Assembly: GCF_000189755.2 (NCBI RefSeq)
Contig: NZ_KI912183.1
Span: 622,257 to 686,256 of the forward strand
DNA: 64,000 nucleotides
Direction: 5' to 3'
Source of the DNA: Desulfotomaculum nigrificans DSM 574
GTDB lineage: Bacteria > Bacillota > Desulfotomaculia > Desulfotomaculales > Desulfotomaculaceae
The notes under the pieces are model-generated. The model was not told the DNA's origin. It ran no database searches and saw nothing but the letters and a program-made list of their open reading frames with translations. Below, in pieces: positions 41,968 to 51,194 of the stretch (position 1 is its first letter; the number at the start of each line of letters is the position of its first letter). Position numbers and translations under genes: made by a program.

Positions 41968-43713
41968 TCATTTTGCTGGTATCCCCAGTTGTCTAAGCTT
42001 GTAATATAACGTGCTTCTGGGAATGCCCAATACCCTGGCGGCCTCGGAACGGTTACCTTTTACTTGTTGCAGGGTTTTTAAAATCAACTGCTTTTCTGCT
42101 TCCACCGCCACACTCATTAATTTGCCTTGGGCCGTCGGAGCTGTCACCAGGGAAATATAAGTATTACGGCGTAAATTTTCGGGCAGCGATTGTTCATCTA
42201 TAACTTCGCCCTCTGTCAATACCACCAGGCGCTCCACCGCATTTTTAAGTTCGCGAATGTTTCCCGGCCAGGAGTAGTCTAAAAATGCGGTCATCACAGC
42301 AGGTTCAATCTTGCTGATGGACTTCTGGTATTTTTGGCAAAACTCCTGCAAGAATTGATGTACCAATTCCGGAATATCCTCTCGTCTTTCCCTTAATGGG
42401 GGGATCTCCAGTGACACTACATTAAGCCGGTAATACAGATCCTCTCTAAACTGGCGCCGACTGATCATAGCCTCCAGATCCCGGTGGGTTGCCGCCAGTA
42501 CCCTTACGTTTACTTGCACGGGCTCAGAACCTCCCACCCGGTAAAAGCTACCTTCCTGCAGTACTCTTAGTAATTTAACCTGCATTTCCAGCGGCAGTTC
42601 GCCCACTTCGTCTAAAAAAATGGTACCCCCATTGGCCAGTTCGAACATACCGGGTTTTCCTTTACGGTCTGCCCCGGTAAAGGCTCCACCCTCATAACCA
42701 AATAATTCACTCTCAAAGAGGTTGTTGGGTATGGCCCCGCAGTTAACCACGATAAAAGGACGTAAATGCCTGTTACTGTTTTGATGAATGGCCCGAGCAA
42801 ATAACTCTTTCCCGGTACCGCTTTCACCCCTAAGTAGTACGGTGGCATCGGTAGTACTTACCTTTTTACCAAAATTAATCAGATTTTGCATGGCCAAACT
42901 GCGACCGGTTAATTTACTAAAGGCACAGTCTTGACCGGATATCTTTTTGATTTCTTGCTCCAGTAACTTGACCTGGGAACTGGCCTTGGATAGTTCCTGA
43001 TTTAAATGGACAATCTCAGTAATATCCTTTTCCGCTGAAATGCCGCCAATTACCTTTTGACCTATACATACCGGCCCTGCATTAATTAAAACGTGGGCCC
43101 CCTCACAGGGTTGGTGGTAATGGCCGTTCACCACCTTATTTTCATGCATACAGGTGGTTATCCTAATGTTAGAAAAAAAATCTTCAATGGGCGCTGATAA
43201 GATGGTTTCTGCCTTTACTCCATACAATTCTTCGGCTTTAGAATTCCAAATAACTACCCGGTGCTGTTCATCAATACCACATATACTGTCATTCACCAGG
43301 GCCAGCAACCTATCCAGATACGCTCTTAACCTGGTGAATTCCGCCAACAAAACACTGGCCGTAGTTAACGGGTCCAGCACACCTAAAGGCTTACCGTCAT
43401 CATCCGTAACCAGAGGTATTGAACCCGGATTTTTGGTCCATTGCTCAACTACCTCGGACACAGTATCACCAACCTTAACCAATAAGGCCGGTCTCCGAGC
43501 CCGGGAACTTATGGAGTCACTTTCCCTACCGTCCATCAGGTCGGAGGTGAGAACTACCATATGAGAATTATTAATGGTAAGTAATAGTCCACCCAGCAGG
43601 CCTGATTGCAGCAATCTCTTTCCTTCCTGAACGGAAATTGATTGATCTACCTCCAGCACAGGCAGCATGCGCAAGTCCCGGACAGTTGGGTAGAACCTGT
43701 GATATCTGCCCAT
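41968..43713 (-). CDS. Sigma-54 activator with CBS, PAS, AAA+ and Fis domains (PrdR-like), copy 2
   Basis: 581 residues, paralogue of the protein at 35520-37247. The CBS-like N-terminal half is more diverged ([19 protein letters not shown]), the PAS contains [21 protein letters not shown], and the AAA+ domain has [15 protein letters not shown] and DEVGELP. The HTH is [19 protein letters not shown]. Both HTHs are nearly the same, so the two proteins may recognise similar sites but respond to different signals. It lies between the two importer operons, apparently reading through into livK of system 1. Confidence 0.93.
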   Translation of the reverse strand: MGRYHRFYPTVRDLRMLPVLEVDQSISVQEGKRLLQSGLLGGLLLTINNSHMVVLTSDLMDGRESDSISSRARRPALLVKVGDTVSEVVEQWTKNPGSIPLVTDDDGKPLGVLDPLTTASVLLAEFTRLRAYLDRLLALVNDSICGIDEQHRVVIWNSKAEELYGVKAETILSAPIEDFFSNIRITTCMHENKVVNGHYHQPCEGAHVLINAGPVCIGQKVIGGISAEKDITEIVHLNQELSKASSQVKLLEQEIKKISGQDCAFSKLTGRSLAMQNLINFGKKVSTTDATVLLRGESGTGKELFARAIHQNSNRHLRPFIVVNCGAIPNNLFESELFGYEGGAFTGADRKGKPGMFELANGGTIFLDEVGELPLEMQVKLLRVLQEGSFYRVGGSEPVQVNVRVLAATHRDLEAMISRRQFREDLYYRLNVVSLEIPPLRERREDIPELVHQFLQEFCQKYQKSISKIEPAVMTAFLDYSWPGNIRELKNAVERLVVLTEGEVIDEQSLPENLRRNTYISLVTAPTAQGKLMSVAVEAEKQLILKTLQQVKGNRSEAARVLGIPRSTLYYKLRQLGIPAK

Positions 43714-43878
43714 ATCTGCTCACATCCAGCTCATAATTATTAGTGGTGATACATTATAATTCAACCAAACTGCTTTAATCCCCTTTTATGTTTTTGAATT
43801 TTGTAATAAGTATTAATATAACATTGAACAACTAACTGGACAATAAACTAAAAAAATAATCGCTATTTCTCTGTATGG

Positions 43879-44583
43879 TTAGCCCCCCAGGTATGCTTTT
43901 TTTACTTCCGGCGACTCCAGTAATTCTTGGGCATCTCCCGCCATAACAATACGACCTGTCTCCACAACATAACCTTTATCGGCAATGGAAAGTGCCATTT
44001 TGGCGTTTTGTTCTACTAATAAAATAGTGGTCCCCTGTTCATTTAATTCCTTAATAATGGAAAAGATCTCTTTAACTAAAATAGGCGACAGGCCCATAGA
44101 GGGCTCATCCAACAAAAGAAGTTTGGGTCTGGACATTAATGCCCGGCCCATGGCTAACATTTGCTGCTCCCCACCGGAAAGACTGCCGGCCAGCTGGTGC
44201 TTCCTTTCCAATAACCGGGGAAACCGGGCATACACCCTTTCCATGTCTTGGGCCACCTGTTTTTTATCCTTATTTAGAAAGGCACCCAGTTCCAAATTTT
44301 CATACACTGGCATATTAGCAAATATCCGGCGCCCTTCCGGTACCTGGGTTAAACCTAGTCTGACTATATTTTGGGTATCAACCCCGGTGATATCTTTACC
44401 CTCAAAAAATATTTTGCCGCTTTTAGGTTTAGTCAAACCGCAAATAGTGTTCAGGGTGGTGGTTTTGCCCGCACCATTGGCCCCGATGAGGGTTACGATC
44501 TTACCCTGAGGTACCTCCAAGGAAATGCCTTTAATGGCATGAATTGCACCGTAATAGACATGAATATCTTCCACCTTTAGCAT
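43879..44583 (-). CDS. livF: Branched-chain-type amino-acid ABC transporter ATPase LivF, system 2
   Basis: 234 residues, paralogous to LivF of system 1, with GANGAGKT, LSGGEQQMLAMGRAL and LLLDEPSMGLSP. It ends the second importer operon, 166 bases before the second activator gene. It overlaps livG by one base (ATG at the livG stop). Confidence 0.95.
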   Translation of the reverse strand: MLKVEDIHVYYGAIHAIKGISLEVPQGKIVTLIGANGAGKTTTLNTICGLTKPKSGKIFFEGKDITGVDTQNIVRLGLTQVPEGRRIFANMPVYENLELGAFLNKDKKQVAQDMERVYARFPRLLERKHQLAGSLSGGEQQMLAMGRALMSRPKLLLLDEPSMGLSPILVKEIFSIIKELNEQGTTILLVEQNAKMALSIADKGYVVETGRIVMAGDAQELLESPEVKKAYLGG

Positions 44584-45350
44584 TAGGAGGCCTCCTCTCC
44601 CAGATAGGCTTCAATCACGCGCCGGTTGTTCTTAATTTCATCCGGCGTGCCTAAGGCAATGATTTGACCGTAATCCAAAACGTAGATCTTTTCGCAAACC
44701 CCCATTACCAAAGACATGTCGTGTTCGATTAAAAGAATAGTCAGGTCAAATTCATTGCGTATCCATCTAATTAAATTCATCAAATCTTGGGTCTCCTGGG
44801 GATTCATGCCCGCCGCTGGTTCGTCCAATAATAACAACCGTGGTTGGGTGGCCATAGCCCTGGCAATTTCCAAGCGGCGCTGTTCACCATAGGGTAAATT
44901 TTTAGCCAGTTCGTCCCACTTATGATCTAGGTTAAAGATTCTTAAAAGTTCCATTGACCTTTCGTGAATTTCCCTTTCACCACTGTAAAAACCAGGTAAA
45001 CGGCAAATGGCTCCTAACAGTCCGTACTTGGAGTGACTGTGGAAAGCAATTTTTAGATTATCAATTACCGTTAAATCACTGAATAAACGAATATTTTGGA
45101 AAGTCCTGGCTATACCCCGCTGGTTAATTTGGTAAGGTTTTAACCCCACGATACTTTTTCCGTCCAACAGGATATCCCCGGAGGTAGGCAAGTAAACCCC
45201 GGTGAGCATATTAAATACAGTGGTTTTACCTGCTCCGTTGGGACCGATTAAACCGGCCAGATCATTTTTATATAGCTCCAAATTTAGATCGGAAACAGCT
45301 TTTAGGCCGCCGAAAGATATGGATAGATTATTGACCGACAGCAGTGCCAT
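44583..45350 (-). CDS. livG: Branched-chain-type amino-acid ABC transporter ATPase LivG, system 2
   Basis: 255 residues with GPNGAGKT, ARTFQNIRLF, LPYGEQRRLEIARAMA and LLLDEPAAGMNPQE. The start lies 23 bases inside livM, which implies coupled translation. Clear paralogue of the system 1 LivG. Confidence 0.95.
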   Translation of the reverse strand: MALLSVNNLSISFGGLKAVSDLNLELYKNDLAGLIGPNGAGKTTVFNMLTGVYLPTSGDILLDGKSIVGLKPYQINQRGIARTFQNIRLFSDLTVIDNLKIAFHSHSKYGLLGAICRLPGFYSGEREIHERSMELLRIFNLDHKWDELAKNLPYGEQRRLEIARAMATQPRLLLLDEPAAGMNPQETQDLMNLIRWIRNEFDLTILLIEHDMSLVMGVCEKIYVLDYGQIIALGTPDEIKNNRRVIEAYLGEEAS

Positions 45351-46311
45351 GTGGTTTTTCCTCCCTATCTTTCGATTTCTTACTAAACATTTTAAAACTA
45401 AACTCTTTGGTACCCATTAACCCCTGTGGTCTAAAGAGCATGATAATAATTAGCAGCAGTGCATAAATAACCAACCTGAGCGCTGCCAAACTTTGCAGTG
45501 AAGCCGAGATAATAGTTAAAAAGATAGCAGCGATAATAGAGCCAGTAATACTTCCTTGCCCCCCTAAAACAACCATCACTAAAATATCAAAGGACTTAAG
45601 AAAGTTAAAGGTATTTGGCTGAATAGTGTAAAAATAATGAGCATGCAAACCGCCGGCCAAACCGGCAAAAAAGGAACCAATAGTAAAGGCCATAACTTTG
45701 TACTTAGTTGTATTTATGCCCATGGCCTCAGCGGCAATCTCGTTTTCCCTAATAGATATAGTTGCTCTACCGTGGGTGGAGTTGACGAAGTTTGTAATAA
45801 TAATAACAGTTAAAACAGTTAACCAGAAAACCCAAGACCAGGTGGCTATTTTAGGGATGCCGGAAAGGCCATAGGCACCACCAATGTAGTCAATATTGAC
45901 AATTATACCTCTGATAATTTCGCCAAATCCAAGGGTAGCAATGGCTAAATAGTCGCCTCGTAACCGCAAAGTAGGTATACCCACCAGCACACCAAACACA
46001 CCGGCTAAAAGTGCACCAAACAACAGCGCCAGTGGTAAAGGAAGCTGAGTTTTTAAGGTAATCATGGCTGCGCCGTAGGCCCCTACCGCCATAAATCCGG
46101 CATGACCAATGGAAAATTGACCGTTAAAACCGTTAATTAGGTTTAAGCTAACTGCCAGGATAATGTTAATACCAATTAAGATCAAGTTAAGTTCGTAAAA
46201 AGGATTAAGAATTCCGAATCTAATCATGAATTCAACGGCTAACCAAATTAATACCAATACAAGTAAAATGGCAAATTGCTTGCCAATTTGGCGTTGAAAC
46301 ATTGACATCAC
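45328..46311 (-). CDS. livM: Branched-chain-type amino-acid ABC permease LivM, system 2
   Basis: 327 residues, eight to ten helices, with NLINGFNGQFSIGHAGFMAVGAYG (shown by its key words NGQFSIGHAGF), LRGDYLAIATLGFGEIIRG and VVLGGQGSITGS. It has a longer N-terminal helix and a Lys-rich cytoplasmic tail (KMFSKKSKDREEK) that overlaps livG. Confidence 0.94.
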   Translation of the reverse strand: MMSMFQRQIGKQFAILLVLVLIWLAVEFMIRFGILNPFYELNLILIGINIILAVSLNLINGFNGQFSIGHAGFMAVGAYGAAMITLKTQLPLPLALLFGALLAGVFGVLVGIPTLRLRGDYLAIATLGFGEIIRGIIVNIDYIGGAYGLSGIPKIATWSWVFWLTVLTVIIITNFVNSTHGRATISIRENEIAAEAMGINTTKYKVMAFTIGSFFAGLAGGLHAHYFYTIQPNTFNFLKSFDILVMVVLGGQGSITGSIIAAIFLTIISASLQSLAALRLVIYALLLIIIMLFRPQGLMGTKEFSFKMFSKKSKDREEKPHGTAVGQ

Positions 46312-47193
46312 CTACACTTTCTCCCGAACGTTCTTACCGAACAATCCGGCCGGCTTGACGATTAGAATAATGATTAGGATTACGAAGGCAACCGGGTCAC
46401 GATACAATGACTTACCGTAACCACTGACCATGGCCTCCACAATACCCAGCAAAAATCCACCAGTCATAGCCCCGGGGATGATGCCAATACCACCCAGCAC
46501 AGCAGCAACAAAGGCTTTTAATCCAGGCATGATTCCCATCAAAGGGTTGATGGCATTATAGTAAATTCCCACCAGTACCCCGGCAGCAGCAGCTAAGGCC
46601 GATCCTATGGCAAAGGTTGCGGAAATAGTCTGGTTGACGTTTATGCCCATCAATTGAGCTGCTTGCTTATCATAGGAAACCGCCCGCATGGCCTTACCTA
46701 TTTTTGTTTTGTGTACGATATACTGTAACAGCACCATTAACACTATAGTAATAACTAAAATAATTACTTGCCGGTTACTAACTGTTAAATTACCAAACAG
46801 CTTCCACTGTACTTCCGGCAGCACTTGGGGGAAGGTTCTAACCTGCGGTGTCACCAGCAACATCGTACCATACTCTAAAAACAGAGAAACTCCAATGGCA
46901 GTAATTAAAGCAGTAATCCTGGGAGCGTTGCGTAAGGGTTTATAAGCCAGTTTCTCAATAACCACACCTAAAATAGCGCAAACAATCATGGCCATAACCA
47001 ATGCCGGCAAAAAACTCCAACCAAGGATGGCCGTGGCAAAGAACCCCAGGTAAGCCCCCACCATATAAACATCGCCATGGGCAAAGTTAATTAATTGCAC
47101 AATGCCATAGACCATGGTATAACCCAAGGCTATCAGGGCATAAATGCTTCCCAGGGATATTCCGTTGATCAATTGTTGCAGAAACACTTCCAA
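46312..47193 (-). CDS. livH: Branched-chain-type amino-acid ABC permease LivH, system 2
   Basis: 293 residues with YALIALGYTMVYGIVQLINF, FAHGDVYMVG and AVLGGIGIIPGAMTGG. It forms the pore with LivM, whose start is one base after its stop. Paralogue of the system 1 LivH. Confidence 0.94.
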   Translation of the reverse strand: MEVFLQQLINGISLGSIYALIALGYTMVYGIVQLINFAHGDVYMVGAYLGFFATAILGWSFLPALVMAMIVCAILGVVIEKLAYKPLRNAPRITALITAIGVSLFLEYGTMLLVTPQVRTFPQVLPEVQWKLFGNLTVSNRQVIILVITIVLMVLLQYIVHKTKIGKAMRAVSYDKQAAQLMGINVNQTISATFAIGSALAAAAGVLVGIYYNAINPLMGIMPGLKAFVAAVLGGIGIIPGAMTGGFLLGIVEAMVSGYGKSLYRDPVAFVILIIILIVKPAGLFGKNVREKV

Positions 47194-47230
47194 GGAACGC
47201 CACCCCTTTAGTTGTTTTAAAAAATGTCAG

Positions 47231-47257
47231 TTGAGGGGGGTATTACTCCCCCCTCAA
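47231..47257 (-). other. Intercistronic hairpin between livK and livH, system 2
   Basis: The stem TTGAGGGGGG/CCCCCCTCAA has 10 perfect pairs and a 7-nt loop. No T-run follows. Probably a 3' stabiliser of livK mRNA, in the same place as in system 1 but unrelated in sequence. Confidence 0.72.
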
Positions 47258-47290
47258 AGACTTGCTTAATAATAACAATGGTCCTGATAC

Positions 47291-48481
47291 TTATGGTTTG
47301 ACATAGGTCTTAAAAGCCTGTTTACCATCCTTCATTTCCAAAATAACCGCACCTTTAATGGGGTTATGGTTTTCGTCAAAGGACAGTTTACCGGTTACTG
47401 CCTGTACATCCTTGGACTTGGCCAGGGCGTCCTTGATTTTTTCCGGAGAAGCATCACCGGCATTCTTAATGGCATTTACCAGCAAGACAGCTGTGTCATA
47501 ACCCAGGGCAGCAAAGGTATCAGGAACTTGCCCATACTTAGCTTGATACTTTTTGACGAATTCTTTAATTACCGGATCATCCTGTTGTGAGGAATAGTGG
47601 TTAGTAAAATAGGTATTGTTAAGGGCAGCTGCCCCTGCAATCTCCGGCAGTTTGGGGGAATCCCAGCCATCGCCGCCCAGGAAAGGAACGGTGATACCCA
47701 GTTCACGACCTTGCTTGACGATTTTACCCACCGGCTCATAATAAGCGGGCACATAAATTACATCGGGATTTAAACCTTTTATCTTGGTTAGCGTAGCCTT
47801 AAAGTCCTGATCCTCGGGAACAAAGGCCTCTTTACCGACAATTTTACCTCCCTGCTTAGTAAAGGACTCTTCAAAGAACTGGGCTAACCCTTTAGAGTAG
47901 GGGGAATTATTGTCAATATAAAGAACAGCTGTCTTGGCCTTGAGATCTTTAATGGCAAAGTTGGCCATCGCAGTGCCCTGGAATGGGTCGATGAAACAAG
48001 TACGGAAAACATAGTCACGAACCTTCTTGGTATTGGGATCAACGGTTACTTCAAGGGCTGTACCAGAGGGAGTAATGATGGGAATTTTTGCGTCAATGGC
48101 CACCGGCATGTATCCCATGGTATTACCGGTAGTGGCAGCACCGATAATTGCCACAACCTTGTCCTGGGTAATTAAACGGGTAGCAACGTTAGTAGCCTCA
48201 GTGGCATCAGATTTGTTATCCAGGACATCAAACTTAATCTGTTTACCTAATACACCACCGGCAGCATTCACTTCATCAAAGTACAATTGGGCACCATTTT
48301 TAATAGCTGTACCAAAGGTGGCCACTGCACCACTTAATTCCAAGTTACCGCCTATGATGATTTCCTTGGCATCGGCCGCTTGCTTTGTTTCCCCGCCTCC
48401 ACCAGCACCGCAACCGGTAAGTAAACCGATAAATAAGGTTAGTGCTGCCAACAGGGCAAATATACGGGTGTTCCTTTTCAT
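47291..48481 (-). CDS. livK: Amino-acid ABC transporter substrate-binding lipoprotein, system 2
   Basis: 396-residue binding protein with signal peptide and lipobox LLTGC, then the LivK/AmiC-type fold (IIIGGNLELSGAVATFG, GAQLYFDEVNAAGGV, VVAIIGAATTGNT and PDVIYVPAYYEPVG). ATG 48481 is chosen for the AGGAGGA eight bases upstream; an in-frame ATG at 48577 would add 32 basic residues before the signal peptide. It is only moderately similar to the system 1 protein, so the two importers probably differ in ligand. Confidence 0.93.
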   Translation of the reverse strand: MKRNTRIFALLAALTLFIGLLTGCGAGGGGETKQAADAKEIIIGGNLELSGAVATFGTAIKNGAQLYFDEVNAAGGVLGKQIKFDVLDNKSDATEATNVATRLITQDKVVAIIGAATTGNTMGYMPVAIDAKIPIITPSGTALEVTVDPNTKKVRDYVFRTCFIDPFQGTAMANFAIKDLKAKTAVLYIDNNSPYSKGLAQFFEESFTKQGGKIVGKEAFVPEDQDFKATLTKIKGLNPDVIYVPAYYEPVGKIVKQGRELGITVPFLGGDGWDSPKLPEIAGAAALNNTYFTNHYSSQQDDPVIKEFVKKYQAKYGQVPDTFAALGYDTAVLLVNAIKNAGDASPEKIKDALAKSKDVQAVTGKLSFDENHNPIKGAVILEMKDGKQAFKTYVKP

Positions 48482-48909
48482 GGTAATCCTCCTTGATTTC
48501 TTTGACCTGATTTTTAATGCAACCTGATTAACACCTGTCAGACCTTTAATCACCTCCCGGTATAATTTGCAAAGCATAGTTGATTAAAAATTTCTACGAA
48601 AAACATATTCCATAGTTTATGAAAAATTCCTTCTTGTCGGAAAATAAAATGTTTGTTTTTTAAAAATATAAAGTTATTGGTTACTTGTATAATATATTGA
48701 CACTTTGATTTGTCTATAGCATAATGCTCTTTTAAAAACATAAAGCTTTCAAAAAGATGTTTAAAACATCTTTCTGAAAGCTTCTCTGCTTCTGTAGAGC
48801 TCCTTCGCTTATTAATTAATTTGTACATATTATAAGACGGGTATTTGACAAAAGTCCAGTGTTTTTGAAAATAACACTGTATACATAAAATTGTATTTAA
48901 TAGAAATGA
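48482..48909. other. Long AT-rich leader region of the second importer operon
   Basis: A minus-strand TATAAT (48829-48834) with a TGGACT-like -35 could start transcription near 48822, giving a leader of about 340 bases before livK. A 41-base inverted repeat (48743-48783) lies in it. A minus-strand 92-codon ORF (48550-48828) has no ribosome binding site and poor composition and is not called as a gene. Confidence 0.4.
48743..48783 (-). repeat. Long inverted repeat in the livK leader
   Basis: AAGCTTTC and AAAGATGTTT pair with AAACATCTTT and GAAAGCTT (18 pairs, a 2x2 internal loop). On the minus strand it is followed by TATGTTTTTAAAAG, so it could act as a weak terminator or attenuator in the leader. 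Confidence 0.6.
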
Positions 48910-49740
48910 TTATTTTTGTTCTTTTAGCAGCGTTGGTGTCCTTAATTCCGGACATTGACAGCACTGCCCAGACTTAATATTAGTTAAAGCCGTGAGTAAA
49001 ATCTCTCCGATGCGTTGCGATTCGCTATAAAATATCTCTTTTAGTTCCCTGTGTTCCCATTCTTTTACCACCCCTTCGGCGTAATTTACCACCATATCAA
49101 TGCGGGCGTAACAGGCGCCTATTTCTCTGGCCAGGTATACCTCCGGACACATACTTTGGCCCACTATGTCGGCTCCTAACCTACCCAGCATGTTTATTTC
49201 GGCCGGGCTTTCAAAGTGCCTGCCGTCAGTGACTGCGTAAACGCCACGCTCAAATACCCTGCCCACAGCCAATTTTTCAGCAGCTTTAACAAGTTCTGCT
49301 GCCATTTCTGCACAAACCGGATGCCGCATGGTCAATAAATAGGGACTACCCAGAGCCACATCTTTACGCATGGAAAAATCCAAGTAATCGTTGGGAATTA
49401 AAAGGTCCCTCAATTTAAGTAAATGGTTAATGGCTCCCACACCGCCCTCGGCTAAAATTCTTTTCACCCCGGCTTCCCGGAGGACCCAAAAAACCTGCCG
49501 AGAGGCATCAGCTCTGGTCACCCCGTCCCGCCAGCCATGCATTTTTAGGGTTAAAATCTTTTTATCCCCCAGTGTAAATAATTTGAAGACCGGACTGTCG
49601 CCAAATGGCGTGGTAAATACAAGATCTTTCTCTAGTACCGTAACGTTAGGAAAATTTAAATCTTCCGGAAAGGAAATAGAGAAAGTTGATGAACCCCCAA
49701 TGATGGCATAGGCTGCCTGGGGAATTTTTGATTGAGACAT
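48910..49740 (-). CDS. Methylthioadenosine/purine nucleoside phosphorylase family protein
   Basis: 276 residues, MTAP/PNP family II. It opens with AYAIIGGSSTFSISFP, then TTPFGDSPVFKL, ILAEGGVGAINHLLKLRDLLIPNDYLDF (key words only: GGVGAIN, DLLIPNDYLDF), HFESPAEI and SMCPEVYLAREIG. It cleaves the glycosidic bond of methylthioadenosine, methylthioinosine or a purine nucleoside with phosphate. The first motif is altered (IGGSST rather than IGGSGL), so the exact substrate is uncertain. A Cys-containing C-terminal tail (CCQC) is unusual. ATG 49740 follows GGGAGGA. Confidence 0.85.
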   Translation of the reverse strand: MSQSKIPQAAYAIIGGSSTFSISFPEDLNFPNVTVLEKDLVFTTPFGDSPVFKLFTLGDKKILTLKMHGWRDGVTRADASRQVFWVLREAGVKRILAEGGVGAINHLLKLRDLLIPNDYLDFSMRKDVALGSPYLLTMRHPVCAEMAAELVKAAEKLAVGRVFERGVYAVTDGRHFESPAEINMLGRLGADIVGQSMCPEVYLAREIGACYARIDMVVNYAEGVVKEWEHRELKEIFYSESQRIGEILLTALTNIKSGQCCQCPELRTPTLLKEQK

Positions 49741-49771
49741 ACTGATTCCTCCCTTGGTGCTAATACAGAAG

Positions 49772-49798
49772 AAAAACTCTCGCTAAGCGAGAGTTTTT
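49772..49798 (-). terminator. Intrinsic terminator of adk
   Basis: A 12-bp perfect stem AAAAACTCTCGC/GCGAGAGTTTTT with a TAA loop, followed on the minus strand by CTTCTG after five T's, 11 bases after the adk stop. Confidence 0.85.
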
Positions 49799-49809
49799 TA
49801 GTTACTTAA

Positions 49810-50484
<675 letters not shown>

Positions 50485-50612
50485 CTAACAGATATGTATA
50501 TTATATCACAAACTAGTCAATATGGGTATTTTGCAAGAAAAAAATGTTTAGCATGGAATAACTTTCATCCAAAGGTTATAATGAAATAAAAAACTTAAAG
50601 GACGTGTTAATT

Positions 50613-50843
50613 TTGAAAATTGATGTAGATAAGTTCGTGCAAGAACACCAGGAAAAAATCACCACCTTGGTCAACCACAGTTTAAATCGGGCCGGTGACA
50701 TTGTTAATAAAAAGGTGCAATCCGGCGAGGTAGGGGCCACCTTTCAAGATGTACTGCCTTTAATGCTTTATGAGATATTGCTCACAAGCACAGTGGCCAC
50801 CCTGCGTCTGGTGGCTGATATGGTGAATGAGTTTAAAGAGTAG
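50613..50843 (+). CDS. Small helical protein of unknown function (76 aa)
   Basis: TTG 50613 has AAAGGA about ten bases upstream; a GTG at 50604 is too close to it. The 76-residue product is acidic and predicted to be all helix (VDKFVQEHQEKITTLVNHSL and LMLYEILLTSTVATLRLVAD). No family recognised. Divergent from adk. Composition and reading frame quality support a real gene. Confidence 0.6.
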   Translation: MKIDVDKFVQEHQEKITTLVNHSLNRAGDIVNKKVQSGEVGATFQDVLPLMLYEILLTSTVATLRLVADMVNEFKE

Positions 50844-50850
50844 GAATCCA

Positions 50851-50913
50851 GGGGTCAGCTGTTGAATGTTGGATTTTAGTTGTTAGATGTTTAATGGCCA
50901 TTCAGCTGACCCC
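50851..50913. repeat. Inverted repeat downstream of the small helical gene
   Basis: GGGGTCAGCTG (50851-50861) and CAGCTGACCCC (50903-50913) form an 11-bp stem around a 41-base loop with AGTTGTTAG-like text. Similar AGCT/GTTAG words recur at 51115-51180 on the other side of the rubredoxin-like gene. Confidence 0.55.
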
Positions 50914-50931
50914 AGAGCCTGTCCCTTAAGT

Positions 50932-51045
50932 TTATTTCGCTTCTTCTTTAACGAAGTCTTCCTTAGTGGCTCCACAGGCACATTTTTGAGGGCGGCAACG
51001 ACCTTCCTTGGTGGCACCGCACTTTTGACACTTCCAAACGGCCAT
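50932..51045 (-). CDS. Rubredoxin-like mini-protein (37 aa, RCKP-type)
   Basis: ATG 51045 to TAA 50932-50934, with GGGAGGTGA upstream. The product is 37 residues: MAVWKCQKCGATKEGR starts it and CACGATKEDF follows. Cys pairs CQKC and CAC fit a minimal metal knuckle of the 'RCKP-type rubredoxin-like' proteins (W-K-C-x2-C-G-x-T-K-E-G-R-C-[KR]-P), though the second pair is C-x-C with a Cys before it (GRC...CAC). It probably binds iron or zinc. Function unknown; often found near rubrerythrin genes, none of which is seen here. Confidence 0.75.
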   Translation of the reverse strand: MAVWKCQKCGATKEGRCRPQKCACGATKEDFVKEEAK

Positions 51046-51194
51046 TTTTGTCACCTCCCTTGACTAGCATAAAAACTAATCTCTAACCATAATTGACCCC
51101 AAAGCAGTACCCCCTAAGGCTAACAGCCAGGCCCTAAAGAACTGCCCCAAAGGCTGAAAGCTAACAGCTAATAGCTAGACCACAAAGACTTACC
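51046..51194. other. Intergenic region with degenerate AGCTAACAGC words
   Basis: Contains several imperfect copies of GGCTAACAGC / AGCTAATAGCT between 51115 and 51180. No ORF. May be a decayed simple repeat related to that at 50851-50913. Confidence 0.4.

Noticed and set aside
48550-48828. 92-codon minus-strand ORF before livK
   Set aside because: No ribosome binding site, AT-driven composition with many Lys/Phe/Asn codons, and it contains the long inverted repeat; probably leader RNA.
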